Shown here one piece after another: positions 11,334-23,039 of a stretch of 64,000 nt of DNA. The stretch comes from Sepiola atlantica (lineage: Eukaryota > Mollusca > Cephalopoda > Sepiida > Sepiolidae), in assembly GCA_963556195.1 (NCBI GenBank), contig OY744516.1, positions 30,398,346-30,462,345 on the forward strand. Direction: 5' to 3'. The notes beneath the pieces were generated by a model. The model saw only the letters and a list, made by a program, of their open reading frames with translations, ran no database searches and was not told where the DNA came from. The position numbers were made by a program, and so were the translations under genes. Position 1 is the stretch's first letter. Each line of letters opens with the position of its first letter.

Positions 11334-11365
11334 AAAGCTGCCCTACCCGGCGTTGCCTGGTAGTT
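11334..11365 (+). repeat. CCCGGCGTTGCC motif, copy 1
   Basis: AGCTGCCCTACCCGGCG then TTGCCTGGTAG. Similar strings occur at 6781-6800 (more decayed), 25165-25195 and 36826-36850. It is likely the conserved terminus of a dispersed element; immediate downstream sequences differ. Confidence 0.5.
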
Positions 11366-12074
11366 ATTACTTTAATTTTTGTTTTGTTTTATCAAATTAT
11401 TTTTTTTATGATTTTGATTACAATATCATTCAAATTGATAATCGAATCAAATTCTTATAAAACTATGACTAATTATAAAATTTATAAAGTTTTCATCTTT
11501 TAATGAGGATTTTAGTTGTGTTTAATATAAGTTCACTTCTGACGATTAGATTTACCGTGAAACTGTAGTAAATTCTTTAGATTAGTCGTTTATATATATA
11601 TAAAAAGAAAAACCAAAATTATTTATGTATTCATCAACGTTTCGTCTTTATTTCAAGATGATTGATTTGAGGAATTAACATACAACTACAATATTTGAAA
11701 ATATTTGCGTTTGTAACGTGAGAAGGATTTTTTTTAACGAAACAGAATTAAAAAAAAAAAATGTGATACGTTTATGAAATTGAATGAGTTTTTTTGTTTT
11801 TTTTAATAGTGATGTTATTTACAAAGTTTTGTTGGGAGTGTGACGTAAAATAGCTAATCTGGATCTAAATTCAAATTCTCGTTCGGTTAGTATGAGTTTG
11901 CTGATTAAAGCAGATAAATTGTAGAAGCCATTACGTTGTTTAATTGTGTTAGCGTTTATAATGAGTGATGATTCAAGAAGTCTTCATCGAGATTTATTTA
12001 AAATTAATTTAATGAGTCTAGCTTGTTTAAAGTTAAAAGAATAATCACGTTTTTATGCATATATATTTTATGAT
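11366..12074. other. No gene seen; AT-rich
   Basis: Contains a (TA)n near 11593-11604 and, at 11628-11660, a motif resembling the GTTTCG-type repeats discussed elsewhere (CAACGTTTCGTC then CAAGATGATTG). No coding signal. Confidence 0.4.
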
Positions 12075-12212
12075 TTCATGTATGCACATTATGTATAGAT
12101 TTTCAGTATTTACTTCAACAGTGCTCGATACGTGAATAGAGCCAGGTAGTAGGGTATGAAAATATATTTATGGCAATTTCAGCTACACAGGTGTCCGCGT
12201 TTCATCATATAT
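12075..12212 (+). repeat. Repeat family R3, copy 1
   Basis: TTTTCAGTATTTACTTCAAC, AGTGCTCGATACGTGA, GAAAATATATTTATGGCAAT and GTCCGCGTTTCATC match 52325-52435 closely. It ends in a (TA)n run. Confidence 0.75.
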
Positions 12213-12234
12213 ATATATATAACGAGCTGGCTTT

Positions 12235-12690
12235 TCCTGCTCACTATTGCTTTGCAAAATTCGCTATTCTAACATTAATTTAAAATAACCGAAGGAAGGA
12301 AAAAAGAAAATCAATTTGCCTTTTCACTTGTAATTTAGAAATAGATCGTAACTTCAAAATCAAGTCGGTCTCGCTAAAAACGGAACATTTGAACACGAAT
12401 GCTAAATATTTGTCCAGGAAATAAAACAATATTACAAAACAGACTTATTCGTTATGTTAAAATCAAAACAATTATTGAATTAAATAACTTACAAATAATA
12501 GCTAATTAATAAAATGTTCTTTTTTCATAACCGGTATGCAAATTAGTTAACCTTGCGTTTGATATCGCATGTACATAAGCAGTATATAAAAAAGATGGTT
12601 TTTCTATTGTATGAAATTGAATTAATTTGAAACTGGACGTTTTGACTTCTCCATTAGAAATGGACTCAACTTTGGCATTTCTTCATTTAG
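12235..12690 (-). repeat. Repeat family R4, copy 1
   Basis: The reverse complement matches 22140-22565 and 23960-24605. In R4 orientation it shows a TATACTG...ATGTA block, TAATTTGCATA, ATTATTTGTAAGTTATTTAA, GTTTTATTTCCTGGAC, and AGTGAAAAGGCAAATTG. The far end shares AGCGAA(C/T)TTTGC with the copy at 24575. Confidence 0.75.
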
Positions 12691-13011
12691 ATATCTTTTC
12701 CATCAGATCCTGAAGTTCCCCGTTAGTTACCCTTATTCTGTGATCCATTTTGACCCGAAATGGTAGTTCCCGTCAGGGTCTCATTTCTGGGTTAAATAGA
12801 ATTTGACTCGGCACGATACCAAACTGCTTCGGACACAATTTCGCAAGGTGCTTGTCTCTTCCCCATCTTGAAAGTCATCTTTCTCAGCTTTTTCTACCTT
12901 TTTTTTTTTTTCTTCCTACACTATTTTCTAACCATATCAACCATGCCCCCTCCTAACCGTCCTGGATATAACAAAGAACCGCATTCAATGATAAGACCCC
13001 AATTTGGGAGT

Positions 13012-13241
13012 GCTTTTTGACGTAACGCTCCCCGGTAAATATGCTAAATAAAATTTTAATTTTTGGAAATATACTTGTTATGGTAAAAAAAAAAAAATGG
13101 TAACCAAATTTTATGGAAAACAATTCAGTAGTTTTTTTTTTTATTATTATTTAAGAAACTTAATTTATCGAATTTTTGTGACCACACATTCTGCTGAATA
13201 AGTATTCACCATTTGCACCAAAAGCGATTACCTCCCCTGAT

Positions 13242-13277
<36 letters not shown>

Positions 13278-13475
13278 GGCTCTTGAGTCTTCTACTGATT
13301 TGAAGGAAAAAAATTGAATTTAAATTAAAAAAAACAAAAAAACAAAAGCTACTGGATTGTTTTCCGTAAAATTTGGTTATCGTTTTTTTTTGTTTTTTTT
13401 ACCATAAGTATTTCCCAAAATTAAAATGTTATTTAGCATATTTACCGGGGAGTGTTATGTTAAGAAGCGTCGTTT
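13012..13475. mobile_element. Foldback/MITE-like palindromic element
   Basis: Left arm about 13020-13135 and right arm about 13345-13465 are inverted copies: ACGCTCCCCGGTAAATATGC, TTTTAATTTTTGGAAATA, GGTAACCAAATTTTA and GGAAAACAATTCAGTAG on the left have counterparts on the right. Arms are about 120 bp with poly(A/T) interruptions. No coding capacity. Likely non-autonomous DNA transposon. Confidence 0.75.
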
Positions 13476-13793
13476 TGGGTAGCGTGGAGTCACCAATTTT
13501 TTAACGCTACTCCCATATCCACTCTGATCTATTTGTGATGAATAGAAACGATTACTTACAGACTATTTCTTTGCAAATATATGCCTACAAAAAAATGTAT
13601 CTACAAACCTTTTTCTGGTGCTACCAGCTTCTAAATATTGATATCGTTTTTTTTTTTTCCTCTCCCTTTGCAAAACCCAATCATGTTCTGCAAAGCTAAA
13701 AACAAAAACAATTTTCCTCTACAAAACCATGAATAAATATTTGAAGATATAAAGAACTTGAAGCAAAAAAAACTTTTACCGAAATGATCGGAT

Positions 13794-13832
13794 TCGGCAT
13801 TAAATAACCCGAAAAGGGTTGATATGCCGTAA
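13794..13832 (+). repeat. GGCAT/ATGCC hairpin module (best copy)
   Basis: CGGCAT, TAAAT, AACCC, GAAAA, GGGTT, GAT, ATGCCG. Outer and inner arms pair perfectly around a GAAAA loop. AACCAAACC follows downstream, as at other copies. Confidence 0.8.
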
Positions 13833-13876
13833 AACAACCAAACCAAATCTACAAACCTTTCATAAACAAAACATTT

Positions 13877-13916
13877 TCGGCATAAATTGACCGAGCGACG
13901 GTTGACATGCCGTAAA
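13877..13916 (+). repeat. GGCAT/ATGCC hairpin module
   Basis: CGGCATAAATTGACCGAGCG then ACGGTTGACATGCCG. The inner arms have changed (ACCG/CGGT) but stay complementary, and the outer arms are intact. Confidence 0.7.
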
Positions 13917-13935
13917 ACCCAACAACCAAACAACA

Positions 13936-14436
13936 TCGGATCCTTTTTATGAACATTGTTCATTTTGAGGCTTGTATAATTGGTTTTGATCGTTTTCTCC
14001 CCTTCCTAACCCAATCTTTTCGGTGTCTCTAAGAAAAGCTTTGTTTTAATGTTGGTGTCCATGTGATTGTCCATTCCCAAAGAGAGCAATCATTTATCTG
14101 TGACCAATAATTATTCACTTCATTTCCTGCTGCCATTAGAATTCTTTTGATTTCAGCAATAACCGACAAAATAAGAAAACCAACCAGACCATAATTATGT
14201 TAAAGTATATGATTGTATTATGTAGATGCAAGATTCGTTTGAGTGATTACTTACTATTTAATTATATTTTAAACAATTTTTCCCTATAGTTGCACTGGCT
14301 CATTTGATAGTGTGACACCAAACTCTCAATACATCATTTTTTTTTTTTAATTTAAAGTCATAATTTTAGATAAAAATTTGTTTAACTCTTGAGTTTATTT
14401 TTCAAGCGTTTTATAAGTTTTTATTTTAAGTGTTAG

Positions 14437-14476
<40 letters not shown>

Positions 14477-14650
14477 TATAAAAATTTTTTTTCATGTTTT
14501 TATTTTAATTAGTTTTATTACTACTGACACTGTTAATGATTGCAATTTTCAATTAATAATAAAACAAAAAAAATTATTTGTACTAGCAAATAAATGCTCC
14601 TTCCGGTTGCATATTTTTGCTAATTGTTTTATTTAATTGCTCAGTAAAAT

Positions 14651-14688
<38 letters not shown>

Positions 14689-14984
14689 TAAAAAGAAAAA
14701 TCACCCCATCCTTTATTTTAATAAATAAAACACGGAATAATAAAGTGGTTAAACAAAATTTACCCTTTACGGCATAAAATGTAAAACAAAAAATCGAGAA
14801 AAATATTTAAAATACACCTGGAAATCTGAAAAAAATAAACAATCATGAGTGTATATTTGCGAATATTAATTTATTAGAAGCTTTAAAACAAATTATGTAA
14901 ATTTGAAAGACGCATGATGTTTGGGGAAGTTTTGGAATGGGTATATTTAGGAGCTGATAAGTAGATATAAAGAGTGATCAAAAC
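13936..14984. other. No gene seen; long poly(T) runs
   Basis: Poly(T) at about 14440-14471 and 14652-14684. The remainder is AT-rich unique sequence with no splice-flanked open frame recognised. Confidence 0.45.
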
Positions 14985-15070
14985 TAATAGTTTAGTACGA
15001 TTAATAGAATTAATAGTATAGTTTTGTGCTTCAGACAGATACCAAATCTCCATTAATAATAGATTTGATT
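14985..15070 (-). repeat. Repeat family R2, copy 3 (inverted)
   Basis: ATACCAAATCTCCATTAATA and AGTATAGTTTTGTGCTTCAG are reverse complements of the R2 landmarks at 8390-8425. Confidence 0.6.
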
Positions 15071-15229
15071 TTGGTATTATTAGTCCTGCACTTTTCATTT
15101 TACATTAAATTTATATGCGAAAGTCACGTGACTCTCCACTCTGAAGTATTTATTTTATTTTTACCGCCAACTTGTTTAGGCTGTTTACATGTAATCGCCC
15201 TAAAGAAAAAATAGAACCTCCATTACGAG

Positions 15230-15735
15230 ATATATATATATATATATATATATTTTAAGGGGTGAAATAAGTTTTTCCTTAATTTTTGGTCCCCCGATTT
15301 ATAAAATCAGGGGGGGGACTTATGTTTTGAGGCATGTCCGTCCGTCCGGATTTTTTTCCGCAACCATCCATTGAATTTCTCTGAATAAGTTGTAATTTTG
15401 GTCAGGTTAGAAAGTGACATCTCCGATTTTTGAAAAAAAATCTGGTTAGCCCCCTAAGGGGTCAAAAGGCCCCGAAATGGCAAAAAATGACATTTTTTGC
15501 CCCATAACTTTTCATCCATCCATTCAATTTCTCTGAAACTTGGCCAAAATGTGGAGGCAATTGTTCTTAATAGAAAATAAGTATCGCTGACCTTGCAAAA
15601 AATCTGGTTCGCGACCCCAAGGGGTCAAAGGGGGGTCAAAAATGCCCCAAATTGCCCAAATTTATTGCATTTTACACTCACCACATCGAGTCACATACAG
15701 AGGGGGACCACGCACGCGCGGCTTGTTATTATTAA
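15230..15735 (+). repeat. Repeat family R5, copy 1 (Helitron-like?)
   Basis: Matches 47131-47748. Begins near (TA)n at 15231-15253. A GTCCCCCGATTT/AAATCAGGGGG hairpin lies at about 15290-15318, then GGCATGTCCGTCCGTCCGG. Inside are diverged tandem blocks (CATCCATTGAATTTCTCTG ... GGGTCAAA). It ends in GACCACGCACGCG then CGGCTTGTTATT. A GC-rich 3' hairpin before the end recalls Helitrons, but the CTRR end is not present, so the class is uncertain. Confidence 0.7.
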
Positions 15736-17249
15736 AGTCTATTTTAGTGCCAACAATAAAAACAAATGGATGATGATTTTACAATCACACTGCCATGAAA
15801 ACTATTATTTAAAAAGAAAAGGCCATTTTTTTTTTTTTAGTAAATAAACCAAACGTCAGAGAATCTTAGAATCTCTGCATTTCACTAACAAATAGTTTGA
15901 GTAGAGTTTTTTTTTCTTTAAGATTTTTACTTATATCTGTTAGTACTGCAGTTGTGGTCAACTTATCTGCATTTATACCAACAGAAAACACTCACCATGA
16001 ACTTTACTTTTGTCTTTTTTTTTTCATCCTCTTTTGAGCTTCATTTTCCTTTTTATATAAAAAAAAAAAAAATCGCTCTACATGTTATATTGAATGACCC
16101 TTGTAAGTCTAATCCTTTTTGGTGTATAAGCTTATGATTCCAACAACTTGCGTTTCATTTTTTAAAGTTTCACAGTCTTGTAGAGAACCAGACTTAGAAG
16201 TTTCAGGGCTGACAACTAGGTAACATTTTTATTAGAGTTCATCCACCCCAGGTTCACAGCTGAAACTGATATAAATTATATATTTCCATGGTAGGAAGAC
16301 CTTTTTTTTTTAACTTTTTTAAATTTAACTTTTTATTCTAATTCAAACCCAACATGCACTTAAGAAATTGCATATCCTAATAGATCAAATTGACATTTCT
16401 GATTTATAAGAAAAAAACATTCTTTTTTTTTTTTTTTTTTTTTAATCTGTAAAGTTACTTTGTCAGATTTTGGAATTTATATCCAAATAGCATCGCATCT
16501 GTCGCATCGATAGTTGATACTGCCTACAAATTTTGTCTTCTTCCTTTCAGCATGTTTTTTTTTAATACCAAAATGTCTTTGGCTTCAGTTTGTTTGAAAT
16601 AAAAAAATAAATAAATAAATAAAATTATTCCGATTAGGAAGATTTTTACGATGGCTAAAATTTTAAACAAATATAATTGTATTAAAAATAATTATTGTAA
16701 ACAATTAAAAAAAATAATAATTAAGGTCAAATGTTTCCTTTTTTAATAAAATGGTATAATATACTATTAAAAATTAGATAATTAGTCATATTAATACATT
16801 TTTTAATGAATTTGATTACTATTTATAGGTATAATTCTACTTTAATTGTCTTTATGTAATTTGAGATTTTAATTTTCAAAGGTATAAATATTTTATCAAA
16901 ATGTTATTTTTTATTACAGTAAAGTGCAGTTAATCAATCGGCAATTTCTCCTAATTCATTAATCTTCATCGTTCTTATGTCATAAATTTATTGTGCAAAA
17001 TTGTTCTGCTTATTTTTCAGTTTGTCACAGTGAATTTTTCTGCATTTGAGGTGACAGATCAGATAAATTTATCGTAAATAAGGATATATTTGTAAATTAT
17101 AAAATAATATGACAGTTTTATTTGTGATATGAAATTTTGTAATTTATTACAATGTTTTAAGTAGAAAGTTTTATTTTTTTACTTTTACTAAAAGTAATAA
17201 CTTGTTCTAATAATCTAAAGTTTTCAATGTAGCTATGTAGTTTAGTAGT
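15736..17249. other. No gene seen; AT-rich intronic-type DNA
   Basis: Poly(A/T) runs (15828-15838, 16060-16073, 16422-16443), an (AAAT)n patch near 16603-16622, and otherwise unique AT-rich sequence. No convincing exon or RNA gene. Confidence 0.45.
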
Positions 17250-17329
17250 GTGCCAGTTGACACGGTTAAGATTCGAATAAAAATTGTTGTTTGGAATAAA
17301 TACAATTTAGGCGCGCAGAGTGAATATAA

Positions 17330-17560
17330 CTGTATTGGCGCGTGACAAATAAAAAATAACGCCCACGCAAATTCCGATGTGGCTTTATATATTAAATCAA
17401 CTCAAAACGAGCGGACGTAGTTGAGAGCACACCACGTGATATTTCTGTCCAATGAGATTTCTCCAAAGACATATTTTTCTAAACTTTTCTCCTTAAGCTC
17501 GCTGGAGCCTATCCAAATAGTATTTAAGCACACGCAAACATCAAACTTTCTCTTTCAACT
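17330..17560 (+). promoter_or_regulatory. Promoter-like stretch (speculative)
   Basis: A relatively CpG-retaining island in AT-rich surroundings. It contains CACGTG at about 17433, a CCAAT box (TGTCCAATGAG) near 17448, and TATTTAAG near 17520 followed about 30 bp on by TCAAACTTTC. The order CCAAT, TATA-like, start-like fits a Pol II promoter, but no linked coding exon was found. Chance is a real alternative. Confidence 0.2.
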
Positions 17561-17699
17561 GACTTTTCATCCGGAGGTTACACGCATCTTACTATCACTC
17601 TTCCATTTCACCCTTTCGCGCGCTTCATACAATTTCACAGGCGAACATTACCTATTGCCTCTTTTAATATTTTATAACAAATGAACGTTTCAACAAAGG

Positions 17700-20384
17700 A
17701 AAAGACATTCTTCTTTTTACTTACCTTGAAACTAAAGAAAGGACTCATGAACTCATTACAAAAGAAATATATTCTGTGTTAATAGTTTATTTCAGTAAAT
17801 AAACTTCCGTTGATTTTGCATGTAAGTTTTCTTATTATTATTTTTATTTGTGGAGGAAGTTATCACCAAAAAAAGGTATGACGACCCCCACAGTAGCAAT
17901 AAACTCAAAGGGCTGAATTATTTTTGTAAGAGAATCATATTTATTATGGGTAAATTCAATTAGTAATATTGATAGTTTGACTGAGGGTGAGGCTGCTGTG
18001 ATTTTCCTAGCCAAACGGGCTGGATTTCTCATACCTTTTGAAACCGACGGTATCAATATGCCTAATTGAATTATCACTGTATCATATTACCAATTTATTT
18101 ATTTGTGATGTGTGTATAAATCCTAAAATATTTGTACATTAAAATTTAAATCAAATGGAGGGAAAACGGTTTCATAAATGAAGGAAAGAGATTTGCATCG
18201 ACACACATGCAGTTTCATGTATTTTAAGCTCTACCTGCAAATAAATACAGACCTGTGAAAAAAAAATTAAATATGGGTCTAATTATATATTTCTTTCTTT
18301 CTCAAAATGCAGTACGAAATAATTGACTTAGATTTTATTTTTAGCAATTTTTCTTTTTCCCTTCAAACAATAAATTCCTTTCAATTCACTTTTTTTCTGT
18401 TTTATTAATTATTTGTGAAATAATCAGGGGGAGGGGGCTTCGTTCTTTGCTGAGCACGATCTTCTATTTTGCCAAGGAACCTTAATCAAGAGAGCTGGAT
18501 AAAAATCCTTTTTTCTTTCTTGCCCCATTATTGCAATTGTAAACTATATTCACAAAAACGAACTTCCTCGAACCTCTCTAATGATCAGTACAAAAGGATG
18601 AGAATAAAGACTTTAAGGGACGGGGGGGGGGGGGTATGGTTTTGTTTTGTTTTTTTTTCCCAAGGAGAAAGTGAAAAATAATTCTAGTCCATAAAAAAAT
18701 GTTAATGAAATTGGGACGACCAAAAATAAACGAAACTTGGACTTTACGTGATTTTGTCAAGAACTGCCCTGCTGTCTGCAGGGAAGAAGAAAAAAACGAA
18801 AAAAAACAAAAACGTGCATGTTGGCCAAGGACTGCAGTTAATGTTTTATATCTCATCAATTAAAAGGATAAAGGTTGGGTTGGGATGGGGTAGACAATCT
18901 TTGTACAATCCCAGCACACACCTTTAATTTTCACTTGAATTTTCCTATTTTAATCAAATTAAGGAATATTTGGAATACACACACACAAAAAAAGTTAATA
19001 AAAATGGAGGTGCTTTTGCTGTTTAGGCACGACATGTATTAAAAAAAATAGCTTAAGAAATATATAAACTTTATGTATTTACGTGGTAGCTTAGAAGGAT
19101 GTACACACAAATACGCAAATTCATCCAGTATTTATTAAATTAAAAATAAAAACAATTTTAAGCTGGTCCGCCATCTTGTATATTTCAATCGCCCGATTTT
19201 AAATTGGTAAAAAAAAGTAATTAGTTATCTTCCTTTGTTACAAAGTCTAATATGTAAAATGTTTTTTTTTTTCTTATTTAATAAATACTGGATTATTTGC
19301 TTTATTTTTTTTTGTACAATATTAGCTTGTATGTTAATAAAATTGTTACCAGTTCTCAAGTCCATGTGCGTTTTCGTCTCAAGTTGCACATTAGTTTTAT
19401 TTACTACTAATCGATTATTTATTGAAATTTTTTTTTAAAATGCAAGCCCGTAAAGTACTAAAATAAGAAATTTAAAAAAATCTTATTTAAAAAAAATTCA
19501 ATTAAAAAATTAAATCCATTATAATGTATTTCCATTTTTATGAATAAATCATCAATTTTAATCTTGTTCTGAAAAAAGAAAAAGAATCAATTACTTGTGA
19601 CCCTTCGAGATTTGAAAGGAATTAGGAAGCATGTAAACTGGCTTGAAAATTTTAGCAAATTTTCGAAGATTGAAAGTTTTGGAAGCTTTAAATAGCATCG
19701 AATTCTATAGATTAAAACCACATTACCTCATAGTTTCATAACAATTTGGTTCAATTATTTATTTATCGGCTAAACAATACCATAATAATTAAATTCAACT
19801 ATTTAAAAACATGTCTTGAACAGAAAAATTTTATGAAGAAAACAAATGGCATTGTTAAAAACAAGATGAAATGTCTGGGGATATACTAGAAAAAGTGTGA
19901 CCCTTTGAATCAGAAAAAAGTGAGTTTGCAAAAGCAGTTAAATATTAAAAAAGACAATCATAAATTAGCCTCTTTTTGCTCACTATATATTTCTTTTTTT
20001 TTCCCTCTCCAACAACGGGTTAAATAATATTACTGCTGTAGTGATATTTCATATTGTTTATAATAAACTATTTCAATCCTTTTATCTTTTTATACTAAGC
20101 TCAAATGTGAAAGTGATGAAAGTGAGACTTAGACAGAAATGGGGGGGGAGGGGTTCAAACAACATACAGTGAGAGGGTGAAAATGATAGGAAGTTAGTAA
20201 AAGATGAGTCACATGGAGTTATTTTCAAACTGCAGCTAATTAACAATTAAAATGTACCTTTTTCTTTTTCTTTTTCCAAACATAATTCAATCCCAAAACA
20301 GGAATATTTTAGCATGTATTTTGTGTAATTAAAATAGAGGAAAAAAGTCTTACAGAAATAAACGTTCATTAACTCAACTTTAAT
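17700..20384. other. No gene seen
   Basis: AT-rich unique DNA. A weak tRNA-like segment around 17990-18060 shares TTTTGAAACCGACGGTA with 27925-27942. A G-run lies at 18621-18633. Nothing else recognised. Confidence 0.4.
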
Positions 20385-20385
20385 A

Positions 20386-20387
<2 letters not shown>

Positions 20388-20420
<33 letters not shown>
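20388..20420. repeat. (TG)n microsatellite
   Basis: About 15 uninterrupted TG units followed by TATATATGAGAG. Confidence 0.9.
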
Positions 20421-20426
<6 letters not shown>

Positions 20427-20779
20427 AGAGAGAAATTTCGTTAAAACAAAGGTTTAAGTTGTAGCTCAATAGTGTACGAGTAAAGCTCTTAATTTAATAT
20501 CACGTAAAACTATAGCTATTCAGGAAACAATATTCCATATATTCATGAAAAAAACTTATTTACAAACAATTGGTTCTTTCCATCTCAAAAAAAAAAATAT
20601 TTAATAATATACAAAATGTCGATTTTCTTTTTTCATGAGGAGGCTTCTTCAGTGCATAAAAGTTCACTCGTCAAGTTGAAAAAACTCAAGCGCATCTAAT
20701 TATCTTTTTATATATTTTCTTTTTCCTCAGGATTTTTTCTATAGGAAATACCTGTTTAACCCTATTTTTGCATATATAT

Positions 20780-22060
20780 ATATATATGTAAATTATAACT
20801 AAAAGGTAAACTTTTAGAGAGTTGGACCTATTGTGAAATAAGGAAAGCTCAATATACTGGATAGAGCAAAAATATGGTACGTCAATGAAAATTAGTAAGA
20901 CCTGCAAATGGAAGCAAAATCGGTATTTTCAGTTGTTCAAAACAAGGAGTAGTTTAGTTAATAAAAACATTTATTTTTCATCTCTTTCTTTCCTTAAACC
21001 AGGCTTTTCAAAGATTAAAATCTTATCATCAGAGGAAAAATTATGATTGATAAGTTGACAGGGTAGGACTGTCAAAGTTCCAAATTTGAAAAAGTTTTCT
21101 TTTAAAATTAAAAATTAAAGAAATTCAAAAAAACTTCTTTAAAAAAAATGCTTCCAAAAGGTTCAAACGGGCATGGGAATCACCAATAACGAAATCCAAA
21201 AAGCGTAGGGCTCAGAAATATTGGTAAATCCGGAGGAATCTGCATAAAAATCCAATGACGGCGATTTCACTCAGGTCTGTTGTCCACGGAGAGGAATCAA
21301 ATAAAAACGGCCATTTCAAGGAAAACAATATTCTTCCTGTTTTCAGTTAAATACCGATTTGCTTCCATTTGCAGGTCTTACTAATTTTCATTGACGTACC
21401 ATATATATATGCAAAAATAGGGTTAAACAAGTATGTAAACAAAATATATATTTATCATGCCACCAGTAATCAACAGATCTATTCTTTACAGAGGATTATT
21501 GCTTTACGCTCAGTAGAAACCGTTATTTCCTCTACTTTATATATAATCATAAAGTTTGTTTGATGTGTGGACTGTTTAGTCTCGGTTCACATTGATCTTA
21601 TTAAAGGCTAACTATCAAACTAAAAAAAAATTAGCTTGATGACGAATAGTGACTTTGTTTACACAGAAGCATACTGAACACTAGTGTGATACATCTGTGA
21701 ATCGTTACACACACACACATATATACATACATATATAGAACTAAAAGCGAACTTTTAGGAAAAGTTAAAACCTATTGTGAAAAGTATACAGCTCAATATA
21801 CCGGATAGAGCAGATAGATAGACTGGACTTTTTGACACCGGATTTTTTTACAATCGGACACTTGCTTGCATTCGGGCAGCTTTTTGCCTTGTTTTTTTTT
21901 TTCCCCCACAATCTTTGTTTTACTTTTTCAGATTTTAAATCTTGGCTTTTCGCCAACTTATCTATCCCATCAATTTCCTCTAATAAGATTTTGATCTTTG
22001 AAAAGCCTGGCTTAAGGAAAAAATTAAATTGCTTTTTTGCGGAATATACCTTGCAATGAG
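20780..22060. repeat. Nested inverted and direct repeats (R6)
   Basis: 20880-20935 (CGTCAATGAAAATTAGTAAG, CAAATGGAAGCAAAATCGG) is inverted at 21355-21405. 20790-20870 (AACTAAAAGG...GGATAGAGCA) recurs directly at 21740-21812. 20990-21040 (AAACCAGGCTTTTCAAAGAT) is inverted at 21960-22020. This fits at least two copies of one palindromic element broken by rearrangement. Termini carry (TA)n. Confidence 0.6.
21005..21033 (-). ncRNA. Hammerhead-like core motif within R6
   Basis: On the minus strand: CTGATGA, T, AAGAT, loop TTTA, ATCTT, T, GAAA. Core residues match the hammerhead catalytic core and stem II pairs perfectly, but the 10.1/11.1 position is T/T and no stem III or cleavage site is evident. 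It may be only a structural relic. Confidence 0.25.
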
Positions 22061-22117
22061 CAACTGAATTGAAAAAAGATCTGCCTCTGTCACTTTTCTA
22101 ATTCCTTTTCATCCTTC

Positions 22118-22142
22118 TATATATATATATATATATATATAT
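22118..22142. repeat. (TA)n microsatellite
   Basis: Pure TA run directly before R4 copy 2. Confidence 0.9.
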
Positions 22143-22565
22143 GACTGAATAAATGCAAACCTTGGACTGATTTCTTGCACAAACATCATATTTGAAGTTA
22201 ATTAAGCTTATTTAACAGATGCACCGTCTTTTTTTATATACTCTTTATGTATATGCGATATCAGAGTCGCAAGGTTAATTAATTTGCATATTGGTTTTTA
22301 AAAAAGACATTTTATTAACTATTATTTGTAAGTTATTTAATTTAATGATTGTTTTGATTTTAATACAACAAATAGTTCTGTTTCGCAGTGTTTTATTTTC
22401 TGCACAAACATTTAGCATTTGTGTTGAAATGGTCCTTTCTTTAGAAGGATCGACTAACCCGACTTGTTTTTTCGAAATTGTCAGTGAAAAGGCAAATTGG
22501 TTTCTTTTCCTTTCTGTTACTTTTTTTTCCTTTCTTGAGGTCACATATCTTTTAAGATAAATATA
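22143..22565 (+). repeat. Repeat family R4, copy 2
   Basis: Same landmark order as the copy at 23960: TTAATTAAGC, TATATACTCTTTATG, GATATC, TTGCATATTGGTTTT, ATTATTTGTAAGTTA, TGCACAAACATTTAGC, GTGAAAAGGCAAATTGG. An 89-codon open frame on each strand over 22275-22560 coincides exactly with the repeat and shows no protein family. Confidence 0.75.
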
Positions 22566-22761
22566 TCTTGTTTCGAAATTACCAAAATATTAATGTTTTG
22601 TATTTACAACAACGTTATGAATGAAAAGTTTATTATTTTAAATAATAAAAAAACAAGTTATTTCTTCCTTAAAGCAGAAATACCCAAGTAAAGTTTAAAA
22701 ATAAAAATGGGAGACAAGTTTTACTTAAAACAATAAGCTAATTCTCTCATATATATAATGG

Positions 22762-23032
22762 TAAACATTGGGAAATTAGTCCCAAACTCTTTTGGTTTAC
22801 CTACTCATATGTGACGTCTTTGTTTAATATAAGCATGTAAAGTTAGATGATATTGGCATTCAATTTTTCAGAAGAAAAAAAAAACATGGCTGACCAATAC
22901 TTAGCTACTAAAGTCCAATATTAACGCTAACTTCACATGCTTATATTTTCTATTAAATTTTTTTTTAACGCAAATACGTCACATGAGTAGGTAAACAAAA
23001 GTAAATGTCTTTGGACTAATTTCCCTACTCTA
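22762..23032. mobile_element. Foldback/MITE-like palindromic element
   Basis: Left arm 22770-22850 (GGAAATTAGTCCCAAA, GGTTTACCTACTCATATG, TAATATAAGCATGTAAAG) is inverted at about 22925-23028 (CTTCACATGCTTATATT, CATGAGTAGGTAAAC, GGACTAATTTCC). Arms are about 85-100 bp with small gaps. Confidence 0.75.
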
Positions 23033-23039
23033 TTTCCTT

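Noticed and set aside
9969..11503. Long open frames (up to 379 codons) on both strands
   Set aside because: They are translations of a 30-bp minisatellite whose length is a multiple of three; both strands are open in two frames and the peptides are exact decapeptide repeats.
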